A stretch of DNA of 29,778 bases. It comes from an uncultured Collinsella sp. Lineage in GTDB: Bacteria; Actinomycetota; Coriobacteriia; Coriobacteriales; Coriobacteriaceae. The stretch lies in assembly GCA_900541695.1 (NCBI GenBank), contig UQKL01000022.1, forward strand, positions 1 through 29,778, given 5' to 3'. Made by a program: the position numbers and the translations under genes. Every line of letters begins with the position of its first letter. Within the stretch, counting starts at the first letter, position 1. Positions 9,001-16,106 of the stretch are shown here, one piece after another. The notes under the pieces were generated by a model. It did no database searches and was not told the origin of the DNA. It saw nothing but the letters and a program-made list of their open reading frames with translations.

Positions 9001-9326
9001 GAACGTAGCGCCTCGGTCAACAGACAAGTCGACGTAATGCCGTCGACGTCAAAATCGCCAAAGACGGCGATACGCTCGTGGTTGCGAATAGCACGCTCAA
9101 CGCGGTCGGCGACGACCGCCATGCCCGGAATAACAAGCGGGTCCGCCCAGTCGCGATCGAGCGAAGGCGTCAAAAACAGCTGGCCTTCCTCGATGGATGT
9201 AATGCCGTGCGCAACCATAATGCGCGCCACCAGCCCGGGTATGCCCAGACCAGCCGAAAGCTCCTTTTCGAGCTCGGGATTTTGCTGAGCGACCGCCCAG
9301 CGATGCGTCGTCTTAAGCGATGACAT
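6039..9326 (-). CDS. recJ: RecJ exonuclease fused to a RecQ-like DEAH helicase
   Basis: A 1095-residue chain joining two repair activities. The N-terminal half is RecJ, the 5'-3' single-strand DNA exonuclease: DFDVDG (Asp91, 93, 95), TVDNG, the DHH signature at 172-174, LGTVSD, then the DHHA1 domain with GRSVGKVNLF and RRGGHAGAVG at about 396-426 and an OB-like section to about 570. The C-terminal half is an SF2 helicase of RecQ type: QVEAL, Walker A GTGRGKS (647-653), DEAH at 752-755, ATATAT, FGEGVNLP and QMSGRAGRDG (929-938). No zinc-binding RQC cysteine set or HRDC domain was recognised. The ATG at 9326 is preferred (GGGGGTGG upstream); GTG 9371 is an alternative. The C-terminus lies 15 bases before rel. 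Confidence 0.92.
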   Translation of the reverse strand: MSSLKTTHRWAVAQQNPELEKELSAGLGIPGLVARIMVAHGITSIEEGQLFLTPSLDRDWADPLVIPGMAVVADRVERAIRNHERIAVFGDFDVDGITSTCLLTEALRSFGANVTPFIPHRFDEGYGLSRAALDRVNELAQPNLIVTVDNGIAAKEEVSYLESLGIDLVVTDHHEPSDQVPQGVPLTDPKLEDEGPSRELAGAGVALKLVQVLGERLGKPSYWRSLIEVTALGTVSDMMPLTPENRALVAEGIQQMRVTARPGYIALAALAKADLSTITADGLSFSLIPRLNAAGRMADPKLALDLLLARDPIEASALAAELEEINRQRREIEAELTRDAMAKVEETYDGGRAIVVGGEGWHEGVKGIVASRLTNRYHVPALLFSIEDGIARGSGRSVGKVNLFDAVERCSDLLIRRGGHAGAVGVTIEASKLDEFRRRLSAVLSELPADDFEDTDEVAATVDLSELNIETIEQISRLEPFGQGNKVPLLAAEGVTMCDRAVVGKTGEHMRFVATDGAASVPAIMFRVPQIDKLINCDSAVDLVFEAVAEHWQGRVKPKLMIKDVLVRDTAAPNIDDPACELRRGVQPADSGLRLESRKRETLAQLSYTELTRSLIHSFIGSNQPHRAQVEALDALADHQSVLAVMGTGRGKSLIFHVHAAREAVLRGRASIFVYPLRALVADQAYHLSSTMAALGIGVGVLTGETVEAARDDVFAGLASGRTGIVLTTPEFLSIHRDRFARSGRIGFVVIDEAHHAGLAKGGDRSAYLDMPDILKALGDPVVMAATATATAPVVAELARVLPITRTVVDETVRENLQLEDDRDLASRENRLVSIVATGEKTVIYVNSRDQSVALAKTLRKRVPDCATHIAFYNAGLARSDRRRVEEAFRDGSLSCIVSTSAFGEGVNLPDIRHVVLYHMPFGAIEFNQMSGRAGRDGQPAVIHLLYSSRDARINERLLDCYAPERDELVTLYRALQTMWRSNRGKTGDDSFCASDIDIAQMCLAIDARTPVDERSVESGLGIFEELGFCRVSGFDDTRRIAMAENPGRVQLSRSIRYLEGLRSRMEFTAFRSWALDSCASDMLAKVNRPIVPRA

Positions 9327-9398
9327 AGGCGCCCACCCCCGATAGGGGCAGGTCGCCGCGATACCTCTCACGGTTCATAGCGATGAGTCCTCTGTGTA

Positions 9399-9440
9399 TG
9401 CCCGCTTCGGCAGGCAGATCTGTTGAACGGATTTATTATA
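9399..9440 (-). promoter_or_regulatory. Candidate -10 box and leader hairpin for recJ-rel
   Basis: A consensus TATAAT lies at 9435-9440 on the minus strand, about 110 bases before the recJ start. Just downstream is a small hairpin, TGCCCGC-TTCG-GCAGGCA (9399-9416), with one mismatch. No matching -35 hexamer was found. The transcript would carry recJ and rel. Confidence 0.4.
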
Positions 9441-9600
9441 CCGTGCGGCACGGACGCAGAGCCTCGCGGCACGCCCTGGTTTCGGTAAACGAGGCCGGTA
9501 ATAGCCTCGAAATAATCGAGCGTTTCTGACGCACGGACGCATGCGAGCGTCTAGCATATCCATTCAAACGAGTTCGCGGATAAAGGGAGTCACGGGGCAT

Positions 9601-10599
9601 ATGAAGCAATGGGTTGGACTGGGAAAGTTCCTCGCGGGGCATATGCAGGTCATCGTTCCGATTTGCGTAACGCTCGGCGTGCTCTTTCCCCAGCAGATCG
9701 GCGTACTCAAGCCCATCGTTCCCGCCCTCTTCGCCTTTATGACGTTCCAAGGTGCGCTCAGCAACACCTTCCACCAGGTCGCTGAGGTGTTCCGCCGTCC
9801 CCTGCACCTGATTTTGGCGCTGCTCGTCTCGGCGGTGCTTATTCCCATAGCAGCCTATGCCATGGGATCGCTGTTCTTTGGCTCCAATCCCAACCTTGTC
9901 TGCGGCATCGTGCTCGAGTACAGCGTACCCGTGGCGGTCACTGCCTTTATGTGGATTAGCATGTTCGGCGGCAACGGCCCGCTCGCGCTCACCATCATCC
10001 TGACGTCCTCGGTTATCTCGCCTGTGACGATTCCGCTCACGCTGAAGCTCTTGCTGGGTGCCACCGTCTCGATCGATGTGCCGAGCATGATGCAGGACAT
10101 GGCCTTTATGATCGCCATCCCCGCCGTGCTCGGCATCGTGATCAACGAGCTCACACGTGGATGGGGACACGAGAAGCTCTCCCCCGCGCTCTCGCCCGCC
10201 TGCAAGTTCATGATGATGGGCATTATCGCCTCCAACTCCACCGCCATGAGCGAGTACGTCCTGCACATGAACGCGATGCGTCTGGAAGTCGCCCTCTTTA
10301 TTTTGACCTTCGCCATCAGCGGCTTTGTCGTCGGTTTTCTGGTCGCCCGTGCGCTGCATCTGCCATATAGCGAGACGACTACCATGTGCTTTACCTGCGG
10401 CATGCGTAACATCTCTTCGGGCGCCGTCATCGCCACACAGTACTTTCCAGGCGAAGTCGTGTTTCCCGTCATGTGCGGAACGCTGTTTCAGCAGATACTC
10501 GCCTCGTTTATCGGGCATCTCTTTGAGCGTCTGACCGGCGAGGAGCGCGCCGCCCAGCGCAAGCGTGTCGAGGCCGGCCGCGACGCCATGGCGCGCTAG
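9601..10599 (+). CDS. Bile acid:sodium symporter (BASS) family transporter
   Basis: A 332-residue, very hydrophobic protein with about nine to ten membrane segments. It has the BASS layout: an early FMTFQGAL segment, a central VPVAVTAFMW unwound helix, and the CFTCGMRNISSGAVIA stretch (residues about 260-275) that resembles the Na+-site helix. Family members import organic anions (bile acids, pantothenate, pyruvate, other 2-oxoacids) with sodium; the sequence does not identify this substrate. The start at 9601 follows AAGGGAG; an upstream in-frame ATG at 9541 has less support. It stands alone on the plus strand, divergent from recJ and convergent with the HIT-like gene, with a 30-bp gap and no clear terminator. 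Confidence 0.85.
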   Translation: MKQWVGLGKFLAGHMQVIVPICVTLGVLFPQQIGVLKPIVPALFAFMTFQGALSNTFHQVAEVFRRPLHLILALLVSAVLIPIAAYAMGSLFFGSNPNLVCGIVLEYSVPVAVTAFMWISMFGGNGPLALTIILTSSVISPVTIPLTLKLLLGATVSIDVPSMMQDMAFMIAIPAVLGIVINELTRGWGHEKLSPALSPACKFMMMGIIASNSTAMSEYVLHMNAMRLEVALFILTFAISGFVVGFLVARALHLPYSETTTMCFTCGMRNISSGAVIATQYFPGEVVFPVMCGTLFQQILASFIGHLFERLTGEERAAQRKRVEAGRDAMAR

Positions 10600-10629
10600 A
10601 CTGTCCGCATTACACGGGTGTTAATCTTG

Positions 10630-11427
10630 CTATACGAGCGTTTCCAGATGCGCACGCAAGCGCTCAGCATCGATATCGAGCGTTGTCTCGGCATTGACCT
10701 GGGCCAAACGATAGCCGACAAAGTAGGGCGAAACCACCCAACGCGGCAGCGCCTTGGCAATGGTCCGACCGCCCAGGTGATAGAAGAACAAGTTGTACGA
10801 CTCTGCGCGACCACCGTGGTGCTCGTTCAGGATATAGCGCAGAGCCACCTGGATCGCATCGGCGAAGAGATCTGCCTCGGCTTGGTCTCTTGTGTCATCG
10901 CTGGCGGCGATTCCCTGCGGGGCTGAAACGTTGACCTCAAAGAACCCCATGATCGGTTCGGTTGAGATGTTGGCCGCGATTCTCCCCTGTTGCCAGACAT
11001 TGATGCCTTCGAAATTGGCGGAAGTCAACGAAGCATAGCCGTCTTCCTGCTCCAAACCCACAATCTGCATGTGCGGATGAACGAGACTACCGCCCGAGAG
11101 AGGACCCTTGTTCTTGTACATGAGCACGCTTCGATACTGCCGTGAATCGATCATCTGCTGCCAGCAATCCAGGGCAAACCTCATCACATGGTGGAGTTCA
11201 TCTGGCTCATAGGTCACCAGGTCGGCATCGTGATCGGCTGACTCGATCAGCACGGTTTGACGGGTGGCGCGCAGGGTTTTGAACTTATTCTCGAGCCAGA
11301 TGCAGTCGCCGTCGCGCCGGATGATATTGGCGAGTCCCTCGGTATCGCAAAAGGGGCACGCGGTGCCAGGGCGCCGGTTGTCGTCGGGCTTGCCGCTCGC
11401 CTGCTGAACGTCAAATACCAGCGCCAC
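10630..11427 (-). CDS. GalT/HIT-like protein (DUF4931-type)
   Basis: A 265-residue protein with a CPFC zinc pair (Cys24, Cys27), the GGSLVHPHMQ motif (His117-Pro-His119-x-Gln121) and a PRW near the C-terminus. HPHxQ is the catalytic signature of galactose-1-phosphate uridylyltransferases, where the second His takes the nucleotide. The whole architecture matches the short DUF4931/HIT-superfamily group rather than true GalT. It is probably a nucleotidyl transferase or hydrolase of unknown substrate. GTG at 11427 is the start: GGAGG lies eight bases upstream and the preceding cutC stop is three bases away, indicating translational coupling. No galK or galE is adjacent. Confidence 0.75.
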   Translation of the reverse strand: MALVFDVQQASGKPDDNRRPGTACPFCDTEGLANIIRRDGDCIWLENKFKTLRATRQTVLIESADHDADLVTYEPDELHHVMRFALDCWQQMIDSRQYRSVLMYKNKGPLSGGSLVHPHMQIVGLEQEDGYASLTSANFEGINVWQQGRIAANISTEPIMGFFEVNVSAPQGIAASDDTRDQAEADLFADAIQVALRYILNEHHGGRAESYNLFFYHLGGRTIAKALPRWVVSPYFVGYRLAQVNAETTLDIDAERLRAHLETLV

Positions 11428-11430
11428 GGG

Positions 11431-12108
11431 TTACGCCTCCAGCGGCACGATCTTGGTGCCATGGAGCTCGGAGACGCCCAATGCCGCCGCCACGGTATCG
11501 CGGTTGGCCGTGGAAATGCCGCCGCCGGGAAGGATGGTCAGGCGGTCGCCCGCATACTCGACAAGACGCGATAGGTGCTCCAGATTGTCCTCGATCGGCG
11601 TTCCGGCAGCACCACCATGCGTCAGGATACGCGTGATGCCGCAGTCGGCGAGTGTGTCGACGGCATCGAGCTGAGCCTCGGGCGAGAGCTGGTCAAACGC
11701 CATGTGGAAGGTGATGTCAAGGGACTCGCGCTTGCACTCCTCGGTCGCGCAGCCCGCGGCCATCACGAGGGCGCCCAACGTAAGCTCGTCGAGCGCCCAG
11801 CCGCCGGCACAAGGCTTGCAGCAGCCAAAGACCAAGCCATCGGCGCCGGCGCTCACGGCAAGACCCAAGTCCATCTCCATCATGCGCAGCTCGTCCTGGT
11901 TGTAGTGAAAGTCACCGCCACGCGGGCGAATCATGCACATCGCTCGTGCGTCATGCTCGTGAGCATAGCTGACCGTAGCGCTGATAACACCAGCCGAGGG
12001 CGTAGTGCCACCGACGGCAAGGTTGTCGCACAGCTCGATGCGCTTTGCACCGGCATCGATAGCCGCCGGCACCCGCTCAAAGTTCTCGGCACAAAACTCG
12101 TACAGCAT
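11431..12108 (-). CDS. cutC: CutC family protein (copper homeostasis)
   Basis: A 225-residue TIM-barrel protein with CutC hallmarks: an N-terminal EFCAENFE strand, RIELCDNLAVGGTTPS, MIRPRGGDF, GADGLVFG and FHMAFDQ, then a C-terminal LPGGGI strand. The family was named for copper sensitivity in E. coli, but that role is disputed and the biochemical function is unsettled. ATG at 12108 is chosen because GGGGG lies upstream and it matches the family's usual N-terminus; an in-frame upstream start would add 13 residues. It is first in a two-gene unit with the HIT-like gene. Confidence 0.9.
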   Translation of the reverse strand: MLYEFCAENFERVPAAIDAGAKRIELCDNLAVGGTTPSAGVISATVSYAHEHDARAMCMIRPRGGDFHYNQDELRMMEMDLGLAVSAGADGLVFGCCKPCAGGWALDELTLGALVMAAGCATEECKRESLDITFHMAFDQLSPEAQLDAVDTLADCGITRILTHGGAAGTPIEDNLEHLSRLVEYAGDRLTILPGGGISTANRDTVAAALGVSELHGTKIVPLEA

Positions 12109-12166
12109 AGATAGACCCCCAGATGGCAAACGTTTTCCGATGGGCATTGTCGCACGCCCCCATGAA

Positions 12167-12231
12167 GTTGCGGTGGAATAGGGACTGTTTTGGCCTCTGA
12201 GGCTCCCATTTAGTCCCTATTCCATCGCAAC
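12167..12231. repeat. 20-bp-stem hairpin with inner hairpin
   Basis: The arm at 12167-12186 pairs with 12212-12231 over 20 positions with a single G-T wobble. The 25-base loop contains GCCT-CTG-AGGC, a second small hairpin. It lies 59 bp upstream of the cutC start and outside any gene. It has no U-tract; a dispersed palindromic repeat is likely. Confidence 0.65.
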
Positions 12232-12243
12232 ATAAAGGGGGTA

Positions 12244-12284
12244 GTCGTTGGCATCTGCCACAACGCCGATGTTTTGGCAACGAC
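12244..12284. repeat. Short imperfect inverted repeat
   Basis: GTCGTTG at 12244-12250 pairs with CAACGAC at 12278-12284 around a 27-base centre with a further partial match. It sits between two stronger palindromes. Confidence 0.35.
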
Positions 12285-12289
12285 AGCGA

Positions 12290-12388
12290 AAGCCCGCCAG
12301 AGCGAGCAAGGTGCCTTGAAACAAGGCAGCATTGACCTTCTGGTCATGCCGCCGAAGTTGAAAGGCAGATTGCCGCTCTGGCGGGCTT
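12290..12388. repeat. Cloverleaf-like palindromic element
   Basis: A perfect 15-bp outer stem joins 12290-12304 and 12374-12388. The 69-base interior holds TGCCTTG-AAA-CAAGGCA (12312-12328), TGACC-TTCT-GGTCA (12333-12346) and a weak TGCC/GGCA pairing (12347-12366). GCAA/TTGC extends the outer stem inward. It has no coding frame. Read from the minus strand it follows livF and ends with GGGCTTTC, so it may also terminate the liv operon. Confidence 0.6.
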
Positions 12389-12401
12389 GCAGCGTCGGCT
12401 G

Positions 12402-12429
12402 GTTACGGCGTTTGGCAAAACGCCGTAAC
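12402..12429 (-). terminator. Hairpin immediately after livF
   Basis: GTTACGGCGTTT and AAACGCCGTAAC form a perfect 12-bp stem with loop GGCA, three bases beyond the livF stop. The AT-rich base of the loop side gives TTTT in the RNA stem, but there is no long U-tract after it. It probably ends the liv transcript together with the next palindrome. Confidence 0.65.
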
Positions 12430-12432
12430 TAT

Positions 12433-13146
12433 CTAGCCGCCCAGGTAGGCTTTACGCACGTTATCGTCGTGCAGCAGTTCTTGGCCGGTGCCGGTCATGG
12501 TGATCTTGCCGGTCTCGAGCACGTAGCCGCGTGTGGCGATGGAAAGAGCCATCTGTGCGTTTTGCTCGACCAGGAGCACCGTGGTGCCGGCCTTGTGCAG
12601 GTCCTCGACAATTTGGAAGATCTGTTCGATCAGAATCGGCGCCAGACCCATGGAGGGTTCGTCGAGCATGAGCAGCTTAGGGTTACTCATAAGGGCGCGG
12701 CCCATAACGAGCATCTGCTGCTCGCCGCCCGAAAGGGTACCGGCGACCTGGCGACGACGCTCCTTCAGGCGCGGGAACTGCTCGTAGACGCGCTCGAGGC
12801 CCGGAGCCACCGTTGACTTGGGCTGCGTATAGGCACCCATTTCCAGGTTCTCCTCGACCGTCATCTGCAAAAAGGCACGACGACCCTCGGGCACCTGAGC
12901 CAGGCCCTTACCAACCAGCTTGTCGGCGGGCGTATGGGTAATGTCCTCGCCCATAAACTTGATGGAGCCGGTCTTAGAGCGCAGCAGGCCCGAGACGGTC
13001 TTGAGCGTCGTGGACTTGCCGGCACCGTTGGCGCCAATCAGGGCCACGATCTCACCCTCGTTGACGTTAAAGGAGATGTCCTTAATGGCGTGGATGGCGC
13101 CGTACCAGACGTTGATGTTGTAGACGGAAAGCATCGGCTCTGCCAT
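12433..13146 (-). CDS. livF: Branched-chain amino acid ABC transporter ATPase LivF
   Basis: A 237-residue ATP-binding subunit that drives import of Leu, Ile, Val (or related amino acids). Visible motifs: Walker A GANGAGKST near residue 40, Q-loop region, signature LSGGEQQM near 138, Walker B LLMLDEP near 160 and the H-loop VLLVEQNAQMA. The short chain without a C-terminal extension and the IHAIKDIS N-terminus mark LivF rather than LivG. ATG directly follows the livG stop (TAAATG), so translation is coupled. It is the last gene of the operon. Confidence 0.95.
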   Translation of the reverse strand: MAEPMLSVYNINVWYGAIHAIKDISFNVNEGEIVALIGANGAGKSTTLKTVSGLLRSKTGSIKFMGEDITHTPADKLVGKGLAQVPEGRRAFLQMTVEENLEMGAYTQPKSTVAPGLERVYEQFPRLKERRRQVAGTLSGGEQQMLVMGRALMSNPKLLMLDEPSMGLAPILIEQIFQIVEDLHKAGTTVLLVEQNAQMALSIATRGYVLETGKITMTGTGQELLHDDNVRKAYLGG

Positions 13147-14007
13147 TTAGTTCTCCCCCTTATCCTGCTTGCCCAGATATGCCTCGATAACAGCGTCGTT
13201 GTTCTGGATCTCCTCGGCCGTACCCTTGGCGATGACCTTACCAAAGTTGAGCACGCAGATGCCCTCGCAGATGTTCATAACGAGCGACATATCATGCTCG
13301 ATAAGCATGATGGCGATGCCGAAGGTGTCGCGAATCTTGACGATGTTCGCCATGAGTTCTGCGGTCTCGGACGGGTTCATTCCGGCGGCAGGCTCGTCGA
13401 GCAGCAGTAGCTTGGGGTTGGTGGCAAGCGCGCGGACGATTTCCAGACGACGCTGGGCGCCGTAAGGCAGCGATCCGGCCTGCTCATTTGCCAGGTGCTC
13501 CATGTCAAAAATGGACAGCAGCTCCATGGCGCGCTCGTGGGCGGCCTTCTCGTGCTTCCAATACGTCGGCAGGCGCAGAACGCCCTCAAAGCCGGAGTAG
13601 CGCTCCTGGTTGTGCAGGCCGACCTTAACGTTGTCCTCCACCGTCATGGTGTTGAACAGGCGAATGTTCTGGAACGTACGGGCAATACCCATGCGGTTGA
13701 CCTGGTAGACCGACTTGCCCGAGGTGTCCTCACCGTCGAGCAGGATGGTGCCGTGCGTGGGCTGGTACACCTTGGTGAGCAGGTTGAAGACCGTGGTCTT
13801 GCCAGCGCCGTTGGGGCCGATGAGACCGGCGATCTCGGTCTTGCCGATGGTCAGGCTAAAGTCGTCTACTGCCTTAAGGCCGCCAAACTCAATGCCCAAG
13901 TGGATGCACTCGAGCGCCGGGCGCTGACCCAGGTCGCGGTCGGGAACGATAGCGCCAGAAGGATACGGGACCATCTTGCCCTTGTTGAACTCAAACTTAC
14001 TGGGCAT
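13147..14007 (-). CDS. livG: Branched-chain amino acid ABC transporter ATPase LivG
   Basis: A 286-residue ATPase: Walker A GPNGAGKTT, MGIARTFQNIRLF (Q-loop), signature LPYGAQRR, Walker B LLLLDEP and IMLIEHDMSLVM, which is the LivG-type H-loop, with the usual LivG C-terminus EVIEAYLG-like. About 30 residues precede the ABC domain, longer than in most LivG proteins. ATG 14007 has AAGGAGG upstream and overlaps the livM end by 11 bases, showing coupling. The 5' part of the frame upstream of this ATG lacks support. Confidence 0.95.
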   Translation of the reverse strand: MPSKFEFNKGKMVPYPSGAIVPDRDLGQRPALECIHLGIEFGGLKAVDDFSLTIGKTEIAGLIGPNGAGKTTVFNLLTKVYQPTHGTILLDGEDTSGKSVYQVNRMGIARTFQNIRLFNTMTVEDNVKVGLHNQERYSGFEGVLRLPTYWKHEKAAHERAMELLSIFDMEHLANEQAGSLPYGAQRRLEIVRALATNPKLLLLDEPAAGMNPSETAELMANIVKIRDTFGIAIMLIEHDMSLVMNICEGICVLNFGKVIAKGTAEEIQNNDAVIEAYLGKQDKGEN

Positions 14008-15076
14008 CGGCTGCCACCTCCTTCTTGGAAGCAAAGCGGTCCTTAATGCGTGCGAAGAATGCCTTGAGCTGTGGGTTGTTAGTAAAGACCATGACCAGGA
14101 TCAACACGATGGCGTAGATGAGCATGCGGTAGTCCGAGAACTGACGGAGCAACTCGGGGAGCACCGTGAGCAGCGCCGCGGCGATAACGGAACCGTGCAT
14201 GTTGCCCAGGCCGCCCAGAACCACGAACACCAGAATGAGGATCGACGTGTTGAAGTCGAACTTAGTAGCGGAAAGCTGCGAGAAGTTACCGCCGAACAAA
14301 GCTCCGGCAGCACCGGCGAGGGCGGCGGAAACCACGAAGGCGATCATGCGGTACTGGGTGACGGAGATGCCCACGGACTCGGCAGCGATCTTGTTATCGC
14401 GCACGGCAATAATGGCACGGCCGGTACGGCTGCGAACCAGGTTGAGTACAATCACGAGCGCGACCATAACCAGGATGGCACCGGCGAGGAAGGTCGAGTA
14501 CGTCGACACGCCCGAGGCACCCTGGGCGCCCTTGATGATGGCGGTGCCGTCCTCGAGCAGGTGCAGGTCGTCGATCGTAGAGTTGCCCGTGATGTTAAAG
14601 ATCACGTGCAGGCCGCGGGAGTCGACACCCACAATGAGGCAGGTGACGATCTCTTTGATGATCTCGCCAAAGGCCAGCGTCACGATAGCCAGGTAATCGC
14701 CGCTCAGACGAAGGACCGGGATGCCAATCAAGAAGCCCAGAATGGCGGCAGCGATGGCGCCGACCACGATACTGATGATAAGGCGCACCGGATCGGAGGG
14801 AACGGCGCTCTCCAGCGCGACGGCGGTGACGATGCCCGTATAGGCGCCGACGCTCATAAAGCCCGCGTGGCCCAGCGACAAGTCGCCCGCGATACCGACG
14901 ACGAGGTTGAGGGAAATGGCCATGACGATATAGGCCGTAATGGGGACCAGCTGACCGGCAATCATGCGCGGAATCATGTGGTTAGACTGCATAAAGAACA
15001 CGATGGCGAACGCCACAAGGCACATGGCGTACGTAACAAAGTCGTGACGCGTCTGCTTGTCTTTAAGAAACTTCAT
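13997..15076 (-). CDS. livM: Branched-chain amino acid ABC transporter permease LivM
   Basis: A 359-residue integral membrane permease with about nine to ten hydrophobic segments and the LivM motifs SLNLVVGIAGDLSLGHAGFM near the N-terminus and a GRAIIAVRDNKIAAESVG loop, the EAA-like coupling segment. Pairs with LivH in the inner membrane. ATG at 15076 uses AGGTGA that overlaps the livH stop; GTG at 15085 is an alternative start three codons earlier. The C-terminus overlaps livG. Confidence 0.95.
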   Translation of the reverse strand: MKFLKDKQTRHDFVTYAMCLVAFAIVFFMQSNHMIPRMIAGQLVPITAYIVMAISLNLVVGIAGDLSLGHAGFMSVGAYTGIVTAVALESAVPSDPVRLIISIVVGAIAAAILGFLIGIPVLRLSGDYLAIVTLAFGEIIKEIVTCLIVGVDSRGLHVIFNITGNSTIDDLHLLEDGTAIIKGAQGASGVSTYSTFLAGAILVMVALVIVLNLVRSRTGRAIIAVRDNKIAAESVGISVTQYRMIAFVVSAALAGAAGALFGGNFSQLSATKFDFNTSILILVFVVLGGLGNMHGSVIAAALLTVLPELLRQFSDYRMLIYAIVLILVMVFTNNPQLKAFFARIKDRFASKKEVAADAQ

Positions 15077-15085
15077 AACGCTCAC

Positions 15086-15967
15086 CTACACCTTCTCGGG
15101 GACGTACTTGCCCAAGAGGCCGGCAGGCTTGACGAGCAGGACGATGATCAGAACACCAAAGACGATGGAGTTGGCAAGGCTCGTGGAAATGTAAGCCTGT
15201 GCCATCGCCTCGATGATGCCGATAAGAATACCGCCAACAAAGGCACCGGGAATGGAGCCGATGCCGCCGAAGACGGCAGCGTCGAAAGCCTTGATACCAG
15301 GCATGGCACCCGTGGTGGGCTGCAACACCGGCGAGTAGGAGCACAGGAGTACGCCGGCGATGGCGGCGAGGGCGGAGCCGATGGCGAACGTCATCGAGAT
15401 GGTGCGGTTGACGTTGATGCCCATGAGCTGAGCAGCGGCCTTGTCCTCGGACACGGCTCGCATGGCCTTGCCCATCTTGGTCTTACCCGTAAAGAACATC
15501 AGGCCGGCCATGATAACCAAGCAGGCGACGATGGTGACGAGCGAGACGGCGCTTACGTTAAACTTGGCCAAGAACTCCGGCACCGGAAAGGTGACGAGCG
15601 AAGTGAAGTTCTTGGGTGTGGCGCCCCACAGAAGCTGCGCGGCGTTCTGCAGGAAGTAAGACACGCCGATAGCCGTGATCAGAACGGCCAGCGGACCTGC
15701 TTGGCGTAGCGGCTTATAGGCCAGACCCTCAATGAGGACACCGAGAACCGTGCAGACCACACAAGAGAGAACTACAGATGCCCAGCCCGGGAGGCCGAGA
15801 TACGACGTGGCGCAGAACGAGACATAGGCACCGACCATGATGACATCGCCGTGAGCGAAGTTGAGCATCTTGGCGATACCGTAGACCATGGTGTAGCCCA
15901 ACGCGATGATGGCGTAGACGCTGCCCATGGACAGGCCGTTGACCAGGTATTGGATAAAGACCGTCAT
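15086..15967 (-). CDS. livH: Branched-chain amino acid ABC transporter permease LivH
   Basis: A 293-residue permease with about eight hydrophobic segments. It has the LivH opening FIQYLVNGLSMGSVYAIIAL, GIAKMLNFAHGDVIM and the GKAMRAVSEDKAAAQLMGI cytoplasmic coupling loop. The start at 15967 is chosen because AAGGGGGA lies eight bases upstream; the earlier ATG at 15976 abuts the purine run. It follows livJ after 139 bp containing two hairpins. Confidence 0.95.
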   Translation of the reverse strand: MTVFIQYLVNGLSMGSVYAIIALGYTMVYGIAKMLNFAHGDVIMVGAYVSFCATSYLGLPGWASVVLSCVVCTVLGVLIEGLAYKPLRQAGPLAVLITAIGVSYFLQNAAQLLWGATPKNFTSLVTFPVPEFLAKFNVSAVSLVTIVACLVIMAGLMFFTGKTKMGKAMRAVSEDKAAAQLMGINVNRTISMTFAIGSALAAIAGVLLCSYSPVLQPTTGAMPGIKAFDAAVFGGIGSIPGAFVGGILIGIIEAMAQAYISTSLANSIVFGVLIIVLLVKPAGLLGKYVPEKV

Positions 15968-16014
15968 GTTCCACATCCCCCTTTCGAATAGGTTTCCAGT
16001 TGATGTATGAAACA

Positions 16015-16075
16015 GGGACGTTACATCGTCCCTAGATACCAAGCAAGCAGGGAAGGCCACAACCTCCCCTGCTTG
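16015..16075 (-). terminator. Two hairpins between livJ and livH
   Basis: GGGACG-TTACAT-CGTCCC (16015-16032) and a longer stem CAAGCAGGG...CCCTGCTTG (16044-16075) lie between the two genes. Neither has a strong U-tract. They probably reduce read-through or stabilise the livJ 3' end, giving more binding protein than permease, as commonly seen for ABC importers. Confidence 0.6.
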
Positions 16076-16106
16076 GGATTAAAACCGCTCTATGTAAGGC
16101 GGCCTA

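Noticed and set aside
9436..10518. 360-codon minus-strand frame opposite the BASS transporter
   Set aside because: Highly charged, repetitive and unlike any family; the plus-strand membrane protein explains the region.
12290..12388. tRNA gene, suggested by the cloverleaf shape
   Set aside because: No 7-bp acceptor layout, T-loop GTTCGAA-type consensus or anticodon arm at the right spacing; the outer stem is 15 bp.
13976..15709. 577-codon plus-strand frame opposite livM and livH
   Set aside because: His/Asp/Gly-rich composition with no domain; a shadow of the permease genes.
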